A stretch of DNA of 64,000 nt. Origin: Methanocalculus taiwanensis (GTDB taxonomy: Archaea; Halobacteriota; Methanomicrobia; Methanomicrobiales; Methanocorpusculaceae). Each line of letters opens with the position of its first letter. Positions within the stretch are counted from its first letter, which is position 1. The stretch covers positions 24,254 to 88,253 of the forward strand of contig NZ_VOTZ01000008.1 of the NCBI RefSeq assembly GCF_024372745.1. The letters run 5' to 3'. Both the position numbers and the translations under genes were made by a program. The notes beneath the pieces are model-generated. The model saw nothing but the letters and a program-made list of their open reading frames with translations, was not told the origin of the DNA and made no database searches. Shown in pieces: positions 1 to 7,792 of the stretch.

Positions 1-175
1 CTTCGGCAAACGAGATATAGAAGAGGAATATCGCCGTCTGGAAGATGTTCAGCCCGATGATCTTCTTCACAAGGTTCTGTTTGGCAATCAGGGCATACAG
101 CCCGATCAGCATCAGGATGATTGCCATCCAGTAATTATATCGGGATAGGAAGAGTTCAGAAAATGACTCTATCAT
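1..175 (-). CDS. mnhC: Na+/H+ antiporter subunit MnhC/MrpC (NuoK-like), partial
   Basis: Only the first 58 codons are present; the gene runs off the left edge. The ATG at 175 overlaps the TGA of the upstream mnhB gene (ATGA). The product begins MIESFSELFLSRYNYWM and continues with hydrophobic segments that include LIGLYALIAKQNLVKKIIGLNIF, the first two membrane helices typical of NuoK/MnhC proteins. In this family the small membrane subunit sits beside the ion-translocating MnhD/NuoN-like subunit, which would be expected just outside the window. Identification rests on the helix pattern, the KKIIGLN motif and its place in the Mrp operon. Confidence 0.85.
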   Translation of the reverse strand, partial: MIESFSELFLSRYNYWMAIILMLIGLYALIAKQNLVKKIIGLNIFQTAIFLFYISFAE

Positions 176-603
176 GATGATTCCTCCCCGTTTCCTGAGA
201 TATCATAGATGATCGAGACCATCGCCGCCATGACAGCGATGCCGATTCCGGCTTCAACCAGATCGATCAGGATGCCATGGAGGTGCGGTATCCCAAGTAC
301 CGCCTCAATCGCAGCGTATTCGAGGAAGTTGCCTGCCATAAGGAGAGCCAGAAATCCTATTCCCGCATAGATGGTAATTCCAATCACCGAGAGCCACATG
401 ATGCCCCTGTTGTCTATCCGGCGGCGTACATTCGCTGTTCCAAAAGCGATGATCATCAGGATGAATGAAGCTGCAAAGACAACACCGCCCTGGAAACCGC
501 CGCCTGCCCCGGATGCGCCATGTACGATCACATAGAGGGCAAAGATCTGGATGAAAGGTACCGCAAGCCGGGACACCGTCCTGATGACCACATTCTCCAT
601 CAT
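172..603 (-). CDS. mnhB: Na+/H+ antiporter subunit MnhB/MrpB
   Basis: A 143-residue membrane protein with four hydrophobic segments. The conserved MnhB signature GAGGGFQGGVVFAASFI lies at about residues 31-47, the usual place in this domain. MnhB is a membrane subunit of the multisubunit Mrp antiporter and of related membrane-bound hydrogenases; its exact role is unsettled. The start overlaps the MbhE-like gene by four bases and the stop overlaps mnhC, so translation is probably coupled. The order E-F-G-D-E'-B-C resembles archaeal Mbh/Mbx/Mrp modules more than the bacterial mnhABCDEFG order. Confidence 0.9.
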   Translation of the reverse strand: MMENVVIRTVSRLAVPFIQIFALYVIVHGASGAGGGFQGGVVFAASFILMIIAFGTANVRRRIDNRGIMWLSVIGITIYAGIGFLALLMAGNFLEYAAIEAVLGIPHLHGILIDLVEAGIGIAVMAAMVSIIYDISGNGEESS

Positions 604-875
604 AGCCGCCCACCCCTTCGGAGCAGGAGTGCTACCGAAATCCCTGCGGTGAAGATCACAACGACTTCCCCGAGCGTATCAAAGCCACGATAGCTTGCAA
701 GTATCGCCGTGACAATATTATCAATCCCGATATCAGGAAGGACGGCATCCACATACAGCTGTCCGGTATATTGTGTTGCGGGAGCATCCGGATCGCCAAA
801 CGCAGGCATATCCTCAACTGCCCAGAAGAGGATGATTCCGATGAAAAGGACCGCGATGAGTGCTTTTACCTTCAA
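600..875 (-). CDS. MbhE-like subunit of an Mrp/Mbh-type antiporter module
   Basis: A 91-residue protein with an N-terminal membrane helix (KALIAVLFIGIILFWAV), an extracytoplasmic middle part and a C-terminal helix. The segment NIVTAILASYRGFDTLGEVVVIFTAGISVALLLRR is characteristic of the MrpA C-terminal region that archaea encode separately as MbhE. The neighbours are the DUF4040/MbhD-like gene upstream and mnhB downstream, each overlapping by four bases. Function as an antiporter subunit is inferred from family and operon. Whether the complex also carries a hydrogenase or oxidoreductase arm cannot be seen because the operon leaves the window. Confidence 0.8.
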   Translation of the reverse strand: MKVKALIAVLFIGIILFWAVEDMPAFGDPDAPATQYTGQLYVDAVLPDIGIDNIVTAILASYRGFDTLGEVVVIFTAGISVALLLRRGGRL

Positions 876-1117
876 TCTGATGAACTCCTTCTGGTTCGTG
901 CGATTGCTGCAATAAAGAGCACAGTCGTAATTCCGGCGCCGACGGTAGCTTCTGTGAATGCAACATCAACGGCATTCATCTCTGCCCATAGTACCGTCAT
1001 AATCAGCGAATATGCGGCAAGTACAATCGTCGCATGGAGGAGATCCTTCACTGTGATCGCCGCGATTGCACAGATGGTCATGAAGAGGAGGAGAGCAAAA
1101 TCAAGTTCCCAGATCAT
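872..1117 (-). CDS. DUF4040 / MbhD-like antiporter subunit
   Basis: An 81-residue membrane protein with three hydrophobic segments. The stretch DLLHATIVLAAYSLIMTVLWAEMNAVDVAFTEATVGAGI matches the MbhD (DUF4040) family, which corresponds to another piece of the MrpA C-terminus. The glutamate in AFTEA is conserved in the family. It lies between mnhG and the MbhE-like gene with ATGA-type overlaps on both sides. It is assigned as a structural subunit of the same membrane complex. Confidence 0.82.
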   Translation of the reverse strand: MIWELDFALLLFMTICAIAAITVKDLLHATIVLAAYSLIMTVLWAEMNAVDVAFTEATVGAGITTVLFIAAIARTRRSSSD

Positions 1118-1437
1118 TGCCGTTCATCCCCCTTCTTCCACGGTGTAACCCCCCTCGAATGGGCGACATTCACAAGTGCATGTACAGCTGTCGGGGAGGA
1201 GATAAAGATAAAGATTGCAAGGAGGAGCAGCTTCACCGAGATCAGCGTCATGCCTTCGTAGAGGATGAAGCCGATCAGCATCATCCCTTCCCCGAGCGTA
1301 TCGCACTTGCCGCTTGCATGTGCACGTGTATAGAAATCCGGAAGCCTGATCAGCCCGACTGCACCGACGACCATGAAAAAGAGGCCGATTCCGATACAGA
1401 CAAGAGCAAGGATATTTAGAGGACTCAGGATATACAC
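1114..1437 (-). CDS. mnhG: Na+/H+ antiporter subunit MnhG/MrpG
   Basis: A 107-residue protein with three membrane segments. The family motif VGLIRLPDFYTRAHASGKCDTLG is at about residues 27-49, and MLIGFILYEG follows. MnhG/PhaG subunits are small accessory membrane subunits of Mrp antiporters. The start overlaps the end of mnhF by about 13 bases. The length is normal, with a charged C-terminal tail (HSRGVTPWKKGDERQ). Confidence 0.9.
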   Translation of the reverse strand: MYILSPLNILALVCIGIGLFFMVVGAVGLIRLPDFYTRAHASGKCDTLGEGMMLIGFILYEGMTLISVKLLLLAIFIFISSPTAVHALVNVAHSRGVTPWKKGDERQ

Positions 1438-1688
1438 CCCCTCTTCAGGTACTTTGCAATAGCGAGCGTTGCGATGAAGTTGATCATGGCATAGACGATA
1501 GAGATGTCGATGAAGAGCGGGCGCTCGTAGATAAAACCGATGATCACAAGGAGGATGATCGTCTTTGTACCGACTGTGTTTACCGCAATCAACCTGTTCT
1601 CAACACCAGGTCCAAAGATCACACGGTAGAGGCAGAGGAAGATCGTAAGGATCAGGATGATCCCGCTTGCGAGGAAGATATCGATCAT
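1425..1688 (-). CDS. mnhF: Na+/H+ antiporter subunit MnhF/MrpF
   Basis: An 87-residue membrane protein with three predicted helices. The motif YRVIFGPGVENRLIAVNTVGTKTIILLV is typical of MnhF, where bacterial members have RGPTxxDRxxAxD. MnhF is proposed to form part of the ion path of the Mrp complex. It overlaps mnhE by four bases upstream and mnhG downstream. Length and helix pattern are normal. Confidence 0.88.
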   Translation of the reverse strand: MIDIFLASGIILILTIFLCLYRVIFGPGVENRLIAVNTVGTKTIILLVIIGFIYERPLFIDISIVYAMINFIATLAIAKYLKRGCIS

Positions 1689-2269
1689 GGCCCTTCACCA
1701 AATATGTCCGCGAGTCTCTTCTGGATGCTCCGCTTCCGGAGGAGATCCTCTTCTGCTGATTCCCTGACCAGTGCATGTACAGTGAAGGTTCCTCTCCTGA
1801 CATCAACGGTGATTGTGCCTGGTGTGAGAGTCATTGCATTTGCAAATGCAGTTCTCGGAACATCACCTGAAAATCCGGTATCAATGGTAAGAATCTCCGG
1901 ATCGATGGGCATCTTCGGGTGCAGGACACGGTAGGCAACATCAAGGTTCGCAATGAGGATCTCCACCATCAGCTGTGGCAGGAAGAGGATAAACCGGATG
2001 AATATGCGTCCTGACTGGATGAGGCTCCGATCAGATCGCAGGATCAGATCCCCGGATATGAGCGTCACAATCCCACAACAGATGATCCCGGCCCCGATGT
2101 GAAAGAGATCGAAGTATCCTGACAGGATATACCAGAAGATCATCAGAATCGTAAAGGTAGCGATCAGTTTTCCGGGTGAAGATCGCCTGTTCTCTGAAGA
2201 TATCTCAAACCCTCCGCAAGAATCGTCTCTTCTAGATTGGAGAGTGTTATTTATAAACCTGTGTTTCAT
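1685..2269 (-). CDS. mnhE: Na+/H+ antiporter subunit MnhE/MrpE
   Basis: The first gene of the antiporter operon, up to 194 residues. The MnhE features are two adjacent hydrophobic segments (about residues 36-75), the amphipathic part FLPQLMVEILIANLDVAYRVL, and the conserved TPGTITVD motif. The start is doubtful: the only upstream ATG (2269) lies across a TATA-like sequence (2247-2258), and the first 30 residues are not typical of the family. A non-ATG start further in is likely, perhaps after GCGGAGGG on the minus strand near 2215. The DUF2124 gene diverges from this one. Confidence 0.85.
   Translation of the reverse strand: MKHRFINNTLQSRRDDSCGGFEISSENRRSSPGKLIATFTILMIFWYILSGYFDLFHIGAGIICCGIVTLISGDLILRSDRSLIQSGRIFIRFILFLPQLMVEILIANLDVAYRVLHPKMPIDPEILTIDTGFSGDVPRTAFANAMTLTPGTITVDVRRGTFTVHALVRESAEEDLLRKRSIQKRLADIFGEGP
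2247..2258. promoter_or_regulatory. TATA-like element between mnhE and the DUF2124 gene
   Basis: TTATTTATAAAC is nearly symmetric and could act as an archaeal TATA box in either direction. It is about 36-47 bases upstream of the preferred ATG of the plus-strand DUF2124 gene (2294), a reasonable spacing. Read on the minus strand it would drive the antiporter operon only if mnhE starts inside the annotated frame. Confidence 0.35.
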
Positions 2270-2293
2270 ATGGTTCTATCGGAGAAAAAAACT

Positions 2294-2779
2294 ATGACCA
2301 CTGTAACCACATTAACAGGTGTTCCGGGTATACTCAGGCCCTTCAAGGAATTTCTGAAAGAGAAGGGTCTCCCTGAAGGCTCGCAGATCGTCTACTATGG
2401 CTGTGCCGGAACCTGCACCCCGTTTGTCGAGCTACTCGCCTATGCAACGCGCGATCTGAACCTGACACACCTCTTTGTTCCGCTCTTTGATGAGGCAAAT
2501 GCCCATGTACTGAAGTCTGTTCCTGCTGTCGGCATGCAGGCGAAAGAGGGGGCGGCAGTGAAACCCGCATTAATTGTCCTGATGGGCGGCCTTGCCATGC
2601 CGGGAGTTCCGGTGACGATCGAAGAGGTAAAAGCCGTAGTATCAAAACACGGCGTTCCGGTAGCAGGAGTCTGTTTCATGAGCATGTTTGAAAAGTCAGG
2701 GTGGCTTTTAGAGATCTCTTTTGAGCTTCTGATCGACGCGAAGATCGACCCGGTGACAATTACCAGAAAAGCGAAATAA
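2294..2779 (+). CDS. DUF2124 family protein, archaeal, unknown function
   Basis: A protein of about 161 residues from the ATG at 2294, which follows CGGAGAAAAAAACT. In-frame alternatives at 2237 and 2270 lie in the promoter-like zone. I recognise it as a member of the archaeal DUF2124 family. The sequence has an alpha/beta pattern with GCAGTCTPFVELLAYA, LMGGLAMPGVPVT and GVCFMSMFEKSGW segments. No catalytic motif is clear; the cysteines in YYGCAGTC and GVCFMS are the obvious candidates for function. It stands alone, between the divergent antiporter operon and a convergent unknown gene. Confidence 0.7.
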   Translation: MTTVTTLTGVPGILRPFKEFLKEKGLPEGSQIVYYGCAGTCTPFVELLAYATRDLNLTHLFVPLFDEANAHVLKSVPAVGMQAKEGAAVKPALIVLMGGLAMPGVPVTIEEVKAVVSKHGVPVAGVCFMSMFEKSGWLLEISFELLIDAKIDPVTITRKAK

Positions 2780-2811
2780 AAGTGATTGCAGGAGAAGGGA
2801 CCTGATCCCTC

Positions 2812-3570
2812 TCACGCATATCCGGGGGGGGTGCCATCATCGGTGCGGAGAGAGAACCGTTTTGCAAACGACTGGATATCATCCCCGTACCGCCCGACCA
2901 TCTCCTGATCAAATGCTTCTGCGGGGAGTTTCTTCACCTCGTTCATCATAATCAGCGTCAGCTGGAAGAGTGACTCCGGCGTCATCTTCAGGTGCGCAAT
3001 TGTTCCATTATAAAGGGCAAGGCGGAGTTCAATCATCCAGTTCTGCTCGCCTTCCCGCCTGAAGGTATTGATATCCGCTGTGAACCAGTCTTCATCAAGG
3101 GATCCGACGGATAAGGCGTATGCTTCCTGAACCCGGTTTCCATACAGGGCGGTGAGATGCTGGAGAACGGCAATTACCTCTGCCTCCTCCTCTTCGCCGA
3201 CCTGCTTTTGAATATCGGTAAAGAAGGGCGCTGCATTGATATGGCAGGCTGTTGCCACAACCATCGTTGAACTATGGCCGAGGATCATCGTTAGGGCGTT
3301 GACGATCCTGGAGAATGTCCGGCGATCGGTCATATCAACGAGATGATACTCAAAGACATCCCTGATCTGCTCGACCAGTCCGGGGTTCTTCCGTATACTC
3401 TCCCCAAATGCCTTCAGATCGCGGATGAATGCATCGGGAACCATGCTCCCGTTCTCAGGTGTTGGGAGAGCCTCTTCTCCACCTGTAGCTGCCCCATCCT
3501 CTGAAACCGGTATATCAGGAACCGGATCGCCTGGAAGAGCGGCATCTTCTTCAACGATATCATCTGCCAT
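2812..3570 (-). CDS. Uncharacterised protein downstream of frhB
   Basis: A 252-residue soluble protein I do not recognise. The first 45 residues are acidic, rich in proline and alanine and probably disordered (EEDAALPGDPVPDIP). The rest looks all-helical, with regular amphipathic stretches such as RTFSRIVNALTMILGHSSTMVVATACHINAAPFFTDIQKQV, and has no membrane helix or signal peptide. It begins 73 bases after the frhB stop on the same strand, so it could be read through from the hydrogenase operon, although a run of T residues near 3590-3640 on that strand may end most frh transcripts. No function is proposed. Confidence 0.6.
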   Translation of the reverse strand: MADDIVEEDAALPGDPVPDIPVSEDGAATGGEEALPTPENGSMVPDAFIRDLKAFGESIRKNPGLVEQIRDVFEYHLVDMTDRRTFSRIVNALTMILGHSSTMVVATACHINAAPFFTDIQKQVGEEEEAEVIAVLQHLTALYGNRVQEAYALSVGSLDEDWFTADINTFRREGEQNWMIELRLALYNGTIAHLKMTPESLFQLTLIMMNEVKKLPAEAFDQEMVGRYGDDIQSFAKRFSLRTDDGTPPGYA

Positions 3571-3642
3571 TGCTGATATGTAGATGCAGTATCTTTAAAC
3601 CCCTTTTCTTCTGTTCCTGAGAAACAGGCGGGAAAAAAAAGA

Positions 3643-4509
3643 TTAGATGTATGGGTTCCGCAGTTCTTTTCCGACTGTGAACTTAGTCTTACGGTCTTCA
3701 ATGTACTGCTGGTTCTTTGTGATCTTCTCGGTTGCGAGCTTGGTTACGAGTTCGATGCCAGGCTTGACAGAGTCAATCGGCTTTGTCTCGAATGCGCCTG
3801 CTGCGATCGCCTTTGCCCAGATGTCATCACCGTTTGCTGACCGTACAAAGACCGTCGACCAGCCGTCGGGGGTTCCGACTGAACCGGTTGAGATGTCAGC
3901 TAAGTTTGAGACATAGTCGAGGCAGACGTGGCAGCCTGGCTGCTCGTACTTGTGGGTGACCTTCAGCGGGATCTGAACGGTTGCACCGCGCTCGGTGTAG
4001 ATCCAGAACTTGCCCTTTCCAATGTCGAGCTTGGAGACATTTTCAAGAGCGGTCGCACCGTGGTCTTCCACGAGCTGGATAATGCTCTGGTAGGGGAAAT
4101 TCTCCATGCAGAAGATACCGATTGCAAGTGCGATCTTGTCAGGAACATCGCGGAGCCCTACAGGATAGAGCTGTCCCTTCCTGAGTGCCTGGATCTGGCA
4201 GGGAGTGCCGACGACACCAACCTTGTCAAGTCCATAGCTCCGGGTCACCTCTTTGATGAGGGACATGTTCGGGGAGATGGAATAGCGGGTTCCACGTGAT
4301 GCAAGGAGCTCCTCGCGTGTGGTCGCAACCATCGGTTCGGGCTTGAACGGCTCATCGCTTGGACCTGCAACGATCGCACCGTCAATGATACCCGCATCAA
4401 GCGCGTATGCAAAGAGCTGGGTTACGATGCCGCCATCCTGAGACCCGCGGAGGATCTCAGCGTCTGTGCTGCGTGCCGCAATAACCTGTTTGTAGTTACC
4501 TAGTACCAT
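3643..4509 (-). CDS. frhB: Coenzyme F420 hydrogenase subunit beta (FrhB)
   Basis: A 288-residue F420- and FAD-binding iron-sulfur subunit that passes electrons from the hydrogenase core to F420. Landmarks are [22 protein letters not shown] (about residues 26-47), [16 protein letters not shown] and FCMENFPYQ (FAD/[4Fe-4S] region), and [21 protein letters not shown] toward the C-terminus. The length is normal. It is the last gene of frhADGB, 13 bases after frhG. Homologues occur in F420-dependent formate dehydrogenase and sulfite reductase, but the operon settles this one as FrhB. Confidence 0.97.
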   Translation of the reverse strand: MVLGNYKQVIAARSTDAEILRGSQDGGIVTQLFAYALDAGIIDGAIVAGPSDEPFKPEPMVATTREELLASRGTRYSISPNMSLIKEVTRSYGLDKVGVVGTPCQIQALRKGQLYPVGLRDVPDKIALAIGIFCMENFPYQSIIQLVEDHGATALENVSKLDIGKGKFWIYTERGATVQIPLKVTHKYEQPGCHVCLDYVSNLADISTGSVGTPDGWSTVFVRSANGDDIWAKAIAAGAFETKPIDSVKPGIELVTKLATEKITKNQQYIEDRKTKFTVGKELRNPYI

Positions 4510-4522
4510 TTCTTCTCCCTCC

Positions 4523-5470
4523 TCAGGGCTGCAGAGCAGCGTCTATTGCATCAATGATGCCCTCATACTGGTTAACCACATCGAAGCTGAAGAAGCTCCG
4601 CGGGCACTGTGCATAGCATGCGCCGCATTTGATACAGAGGTCACGCTCGACCTGGGGCTTTCCATAGACCATTGTGATTGCACGGACCGGGCAGGCTGCT
4701 GCACATGAGCCACAGCCCATGCAAAGACCCTGGTTGATCACATTATACATGACATCACAACCACAGGCTTCAGTGCCTGCCTTTGCAAGGTTCATCAATG
4801 GTGTCAGGTATGCACCCGCAAGTGCCTTCTGCTCGTCGTTTCCTTTCAGCAGCAGGTATGCCATCACGCAGACATTTCTGATCTGCTGCGGGGTCGGTGC
4901 ACATCCGGGGATGTAGACATCCACATCGATCAGGTCACCGATTGGCAGGTATGACTCATGCTGGGGCTGGTTCTGCTGGCCACCACGAGCGAACCGTGTG
5001 ATGTTTCCATAGCAGGCACAGGCACCGAGCGCGACGACGATCTTCGCGTTCTTTCTCGTCTCGATGATCTCCTCGACTGCGATGTGATCCTGGATGCAGA
5101 CAGATCCCTCAACGAGGGCTACATCCATCTCTGGGATATGCCGGACATCAGCTAATGTGAGACAATAGACGAGGTCCGCATATTTGTCAAGAATTGTTAA
5201 CAATCCTTCATAGTTATCTGCAAAGGACACCAGGCACCCGGTACAACCGCTCATGTGCACGTGTCCTACAGTAATCTTGTCAGCCACTGGCTTCTCCTCC
5301 TTTGGTTCTTTTATGATTGACGCCTTCTTTTCGACAATTACGTCAGCTGGTTTACCTGCTTCCTTGACAGCGTCTGTCTTTCTGGCAGGTTCAGGCTTCA
5401 CGTCCTGCTTTTCCCCACCGACGTCATGTTTACCGAATAACAGGGCCTTCAGGGATTCAAGAATTCCCAT
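4523..5470 (-). CDS. frhG: Coenzyme F420 hydrogenase subunit gamma (FrhG), with N-terminal tail
   Basis: The 315-residue small subunit that carries the iron-sulfur relay. The proximal-cluster start [19 protein letters not shown] is at residues 72-90, and further cluster ligands include GACACYG and [10 protein letters not shown]-terminal 2x[4Fe-4S] ferredoxin domain ([12 protein letters not shown] and [12 protein letters not shown]) follows. The core agrees closely with FrhG, but about 64 extra residues precede it: an amphipathic start ([14 protein letters not shown]) and then a lysine/glutamate/proline-rich linker. FrhG proteins I know start only a few residues before the GHVHMSGC motif. The ATG at 5470 overlaps the end of frhD by 14 bases. 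No internal start just before the core is obvious. Confidence 0.96.
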   Translation of the reverse strand: MGILESLKALLFGKHDVGGEKQDVKPEPARKTDAVKEAGKPADVIVEKKASIIKEPKEEKPVADKITVGHVHMSGCTGCLVSFADNYEGLLTILDKYADLVYCLTLADVRHIPEMDVALVEGSVCIQDHIAVEEIIETRKNAKIVVALGACACYGNITRFARGGQQNQPQHESYLPIGDLIDVDVYIPGCAPTPQQIRNVCVMAYLLLKGNDEQKALAGAYLTPLMNLAKAGTEACGCDVMYNVINQGLCMGCGSCAAACPVRAITMVYGKPQVERDLCIKCGACYAQCPRSFFSFDVVNQYEGIIDAIDAALQP

Positions 5471-5948
5471 TGTTCACCCCAATTTCCTTCAATACAACCT
5501 GAATCGTCAGGGGTATAGCATCCTCAACCTCAGTTGAAATGCCTATTTCAACATCAGGGGCGGGTACGTTCTTTGGCTGGCACCCTATTATCGAAATATC
5601 CATCTTGTCCTTAAGATAGGTGAGCGGTTCGGTCAAAGCCCATGAATGGGCATCCCGGTAACTGCCCGGCGGCAGATCCTCAACCCGGAGCTTAGTAAGC
5701 GTTCCGGGCTCAGCGCCAAAATCGATAATATCGATAATAATAAGCTTTTTGGTAACTCCGTTATCGAGCATGTTAAAGCAGAAGTAGGGCCCTCCAAGGC
5801 CCACATCAACCGCTTTCACATTGTCGGGGAGAGTATGCTCCTTCAACCGCTCAACAACTTCGGGTCCATAGCCGTCATCACCAAACAGCATGTTGCCGCA
5901 GCCGGCGATGACTATCTCGGGGTACAGCTCGTCCATGAACGCACTCAC
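5457..5948 (-). CDS. frhD: F420 hydrogenase maturation protease FrhD
   Basis: A 163-residue endopeptidase of the HyaD/HycI family that trims the C-terminus of FrhA after the [NiFe] site is built. The N-terminal IVIAGCGNMLFGDDGYGPEVVERL (residues 12-35) contains the nickel-sensing GNxLxxDDGxG motif, and VDVGLGGPYFCFNML carries the second conserved region. The start is probably the GTG at 5948, which overlaps the frhA stop; an ATG at 5936 is possible. It lies between frhA and frhG, the canonical order. Confidence 0.93.
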   Translation of the reverse strand: MSAFMDELYPEIVIAGCGNMLFGDDGYGPEVVERLKEHTLPDNVKAVDVGLGGPYFCFNMLDNGVTKKLIIIDIIDFGAEPGTLTKLRVEDLPPGSYRDAHSWALTEPLTYLKDKMDISIIGCQPKNVPAPDVEIGISTEVEDAIPLTIQVVLKEIGVNNGNS

Positions 5949-7330
5949 TCGAGGAGTTTCTCTGCTACGAGCCTCTTATCCTCATCGAGGACGATCATGT
6001 GGGTCGCACAGGAGACACAGGGGTCATAGGCACGCATGATGACCTCGGTAAGCTGCCAGGGAGCACCAACGAGTGCACGGCTGCAGGTGGGGAAGTTCCA
6101 GGTGGTCGGGACAAGCATCGAGAAGTATTCGACTTTGCCGTTCCTGACCTTTGCCAGGTGAACGTCACAACCTCTGGGGGCTTCGTTTGCCGCCCATCCG
6201 ATGGAGCCGTCACCCTGTGGAATCTCATCTGCAATAACCGGCGCCGAACAGTCGAGTGCGTCTGCTGCCTCGATGATCTTATAGAAGCAGTCCATGTACT
6301 CCATCTGCCGTGCGATCTGCAGGCCGATTGCACCCTTCTCGTCGTAGTTCTTGAACTGAACCAGACGGGCACGGGGACCGACCTCGACGGGCTGGCCGTC
6401 ATAGAGCGGAACACCGGTGCAGGCTTCCATCTGTGGCCAGGCCTTGGTGCCTGCCTTGGTGGTGCCGCCAACCGGATATGATGGGTCTTCGAGTGTGATC
6501 TCTTCCTCGCCCATGTACCAGTCCCATGGCCGGACTTCAGTCCAGCGCTCGGGGAACCAGCCCGGGATCTCATCAAGTGAGCTGCTGCCGTAGACAGGGT
6601 CAGCTGCCATGTAGCCCTGGTTGTGGTATCCGAGATCCTTTGGAATCGGAATCTCTTTGCCGCCGACTTCTGCCCAGTCACGCTTCTGGTAGTTCCTGAG
6701 GATTGCAATCATGAACTCCATGTGTTCACGTGCAAGTGGAAGCCCCATCTTTGCGAGATCGAGGACTTTTGCCCTTGCCCGGGGTGTGAGGTTCTTGTAC
6801 ATACCGCCGACACGGGGGTTTGAGGGGTGGATCGCTTCGCCGCCGACGATCTCACCTATCGTCTGGCCGACCATACGGAGGGTCTGGATACGCTTTGCAA
6901 CGCTTCTGACCGGCTCTTCTGGTGTGAAGGGGTTGATCTTTGAGTCTGTTCCGGGTAAGTACATATCCGGCAGGGTCAGGATGTTATGCAGTGCATGGCT
7001 GTGTATCCTGTTTGCACACTGGAGCATCATCCTGAGAAGATATGCATCCTCTGGGATCTCACATCCGATCGATGCTTCCATCGCTTCTGTTGCAGCGAGT
7101 GTGTGGGCAATCGGACAGATACCACAGACACGTGATGCGATCTTTGGAACCTGCTCCATCGTCTTACCGATGGCAAGCTTTTCAATACCCCTGACTGGAG
7201 TAATGGAGAGCCAGTCTCCCCGCTCGACAATACCGTCATCATTGACTTTTAAGACGAGCTTGGAATGGCCTTCATGCCTTGTGGTTGGGGAAATTTCTAC
7301 TACTTTCGACAATGTTATCGCCTCATCCAA
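5945..7330 (-). CDS. frhA: Coenzyme F420 hydrogenase subunit alpha (FrhA)
   Basis: The 461-residue large [NiFe] catalytic subunit. The N-terminal nickel-ligand motif RVCGICPIAHT is near residues 67-77, and the C-terminal motif DPCVSCATH is near residues 436-444. Sixteen residues follow the histidine (MIVLDEDKRLVAEKLL..), the tail FrhD should remove. Both nickel-site positions are cysteine, so this is not a selenocysteine version. The complex oxidises H2 and reduces F420 in the cytoplasm to feed the methylene- and methenyl-H4MPT steps. It is the first gene of frhADGB and is preceded by a long AT-rich control region. Confidence 0.97.
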   Translation of the reverse strand: MDEAITLSKVVEISPTTRHEGHSKLVLKVNDDGIVERGDWLSITPVRGIEKLAIGKTMEQVPKIASRVCGICPIAHTLAATEAMEASIGCEIPEDAYLLRMMLQCANRIHSHALHNILTLPDMYLPGTDSKINPFTPEEPVRSVAKRIQTLRMVGQTIGEIVGGEAIHPSNPRVGGMYKNLTPRARAKVLDLAKMGLPLAREHMEFMIAILRNYQKRDWAEVGGKEIPIPKDLGYHNQGYMAADPVYGSSSLDEIPGWFPERWTEVRPWDWYMGEEEITLEDPSYPVGGTTKAGTKAWPQMEACTGVPLYDGQPVEVGPRARLVQFKNYDEKGAIGLQIARQMEYMDCFYKIIEAADALDCSAPVIADEIPQGDGSIGWAANEAPRGCDVHLAKVRNGKVEYFSMLVPTTWNFPTCSRALVGAPWQLTEVIMRAYDPCVSCATHMIVLDEDKRLVAEKLLE

Positions 7331-7746
7331 AATGTGGTGGTCGATCTGCTATACGTCAATATTTATCCTGTGCGGTTAATGACACGTACCAAAGTACGCT
7401 AAAGTGAATTAGAACGATATCGTTAATTATAGTTTGTGATAGTACCCTTCAATCAAGGTTATCATCACATTCAAAAATATTAATTGGTATTACGAAATTA
7501 GATATTTTTAATATTATCGGGAGCCACACACAAATAACAGCATTATTTCTTCTTTTTGGTCAAAAAGTGCCTATGCGCTTTGTTTGGGGCATAAGAACGT
7601 AATATTACCCTTTTCAAGGAAAACAGCACCATATAATAGGGTAGTGGATTACCTTTTAATATAAGGCCAAAGAGTATTTAAATAATATATGTATCCCGTT
7701 TGCATTTTTTTATGAGGGGTGCCCCTATTCCCGGCATAGTATCAGG
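7331..7746 (-). promoter_or_regulatory. Control region upstream of frhADGB with palindromes
   Basis: About 416 bases without a gene, strikingly AT-rich compared with the flanks. Three symmetric elements are visible: CGTAC-CAAA-GTACG at 7385-7398, the perfect 12-base palindrome AACGATATCGTT at 7413-7424, and a wide inverted repeat AAAAATAT (7473-7480) / ATATTTTT (7502-7509). The first two are 55-95 bases upstream of the frhA start, where archaeal operators and core promoters lie. GATAAATATTGA on the minus strand near 7353-7365 is a possible TATA element. This looks like the regulated promoter of the hydrogenase operon; the regulator is unknown. Confidence 0.55.
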
Positions 7747-7779
7747 CAAAAAGACGGGGTGGGGATCCAGACCCCCCCA
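7747..7779 (-). terminator. Probable terminator of mptA
   Basis: On the minus strand, shortly after the mptA stop, a G/C-rich inverted repeat (GGGGGGTCTGGATCCCC, then ACCCC) is followed by CTTTTT. The position between mptA and the frh control region fits transcription termination. Confidence 0.5.
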
Positions 7780-7792
7780 TACAAGCATTTAA

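Noticed and set aside
5995..6708. 237-codon frame opposite in phase within frhA
   Set aside because: It is a serine/arginine-rich shadow of the frhA coding sequence with no domain.
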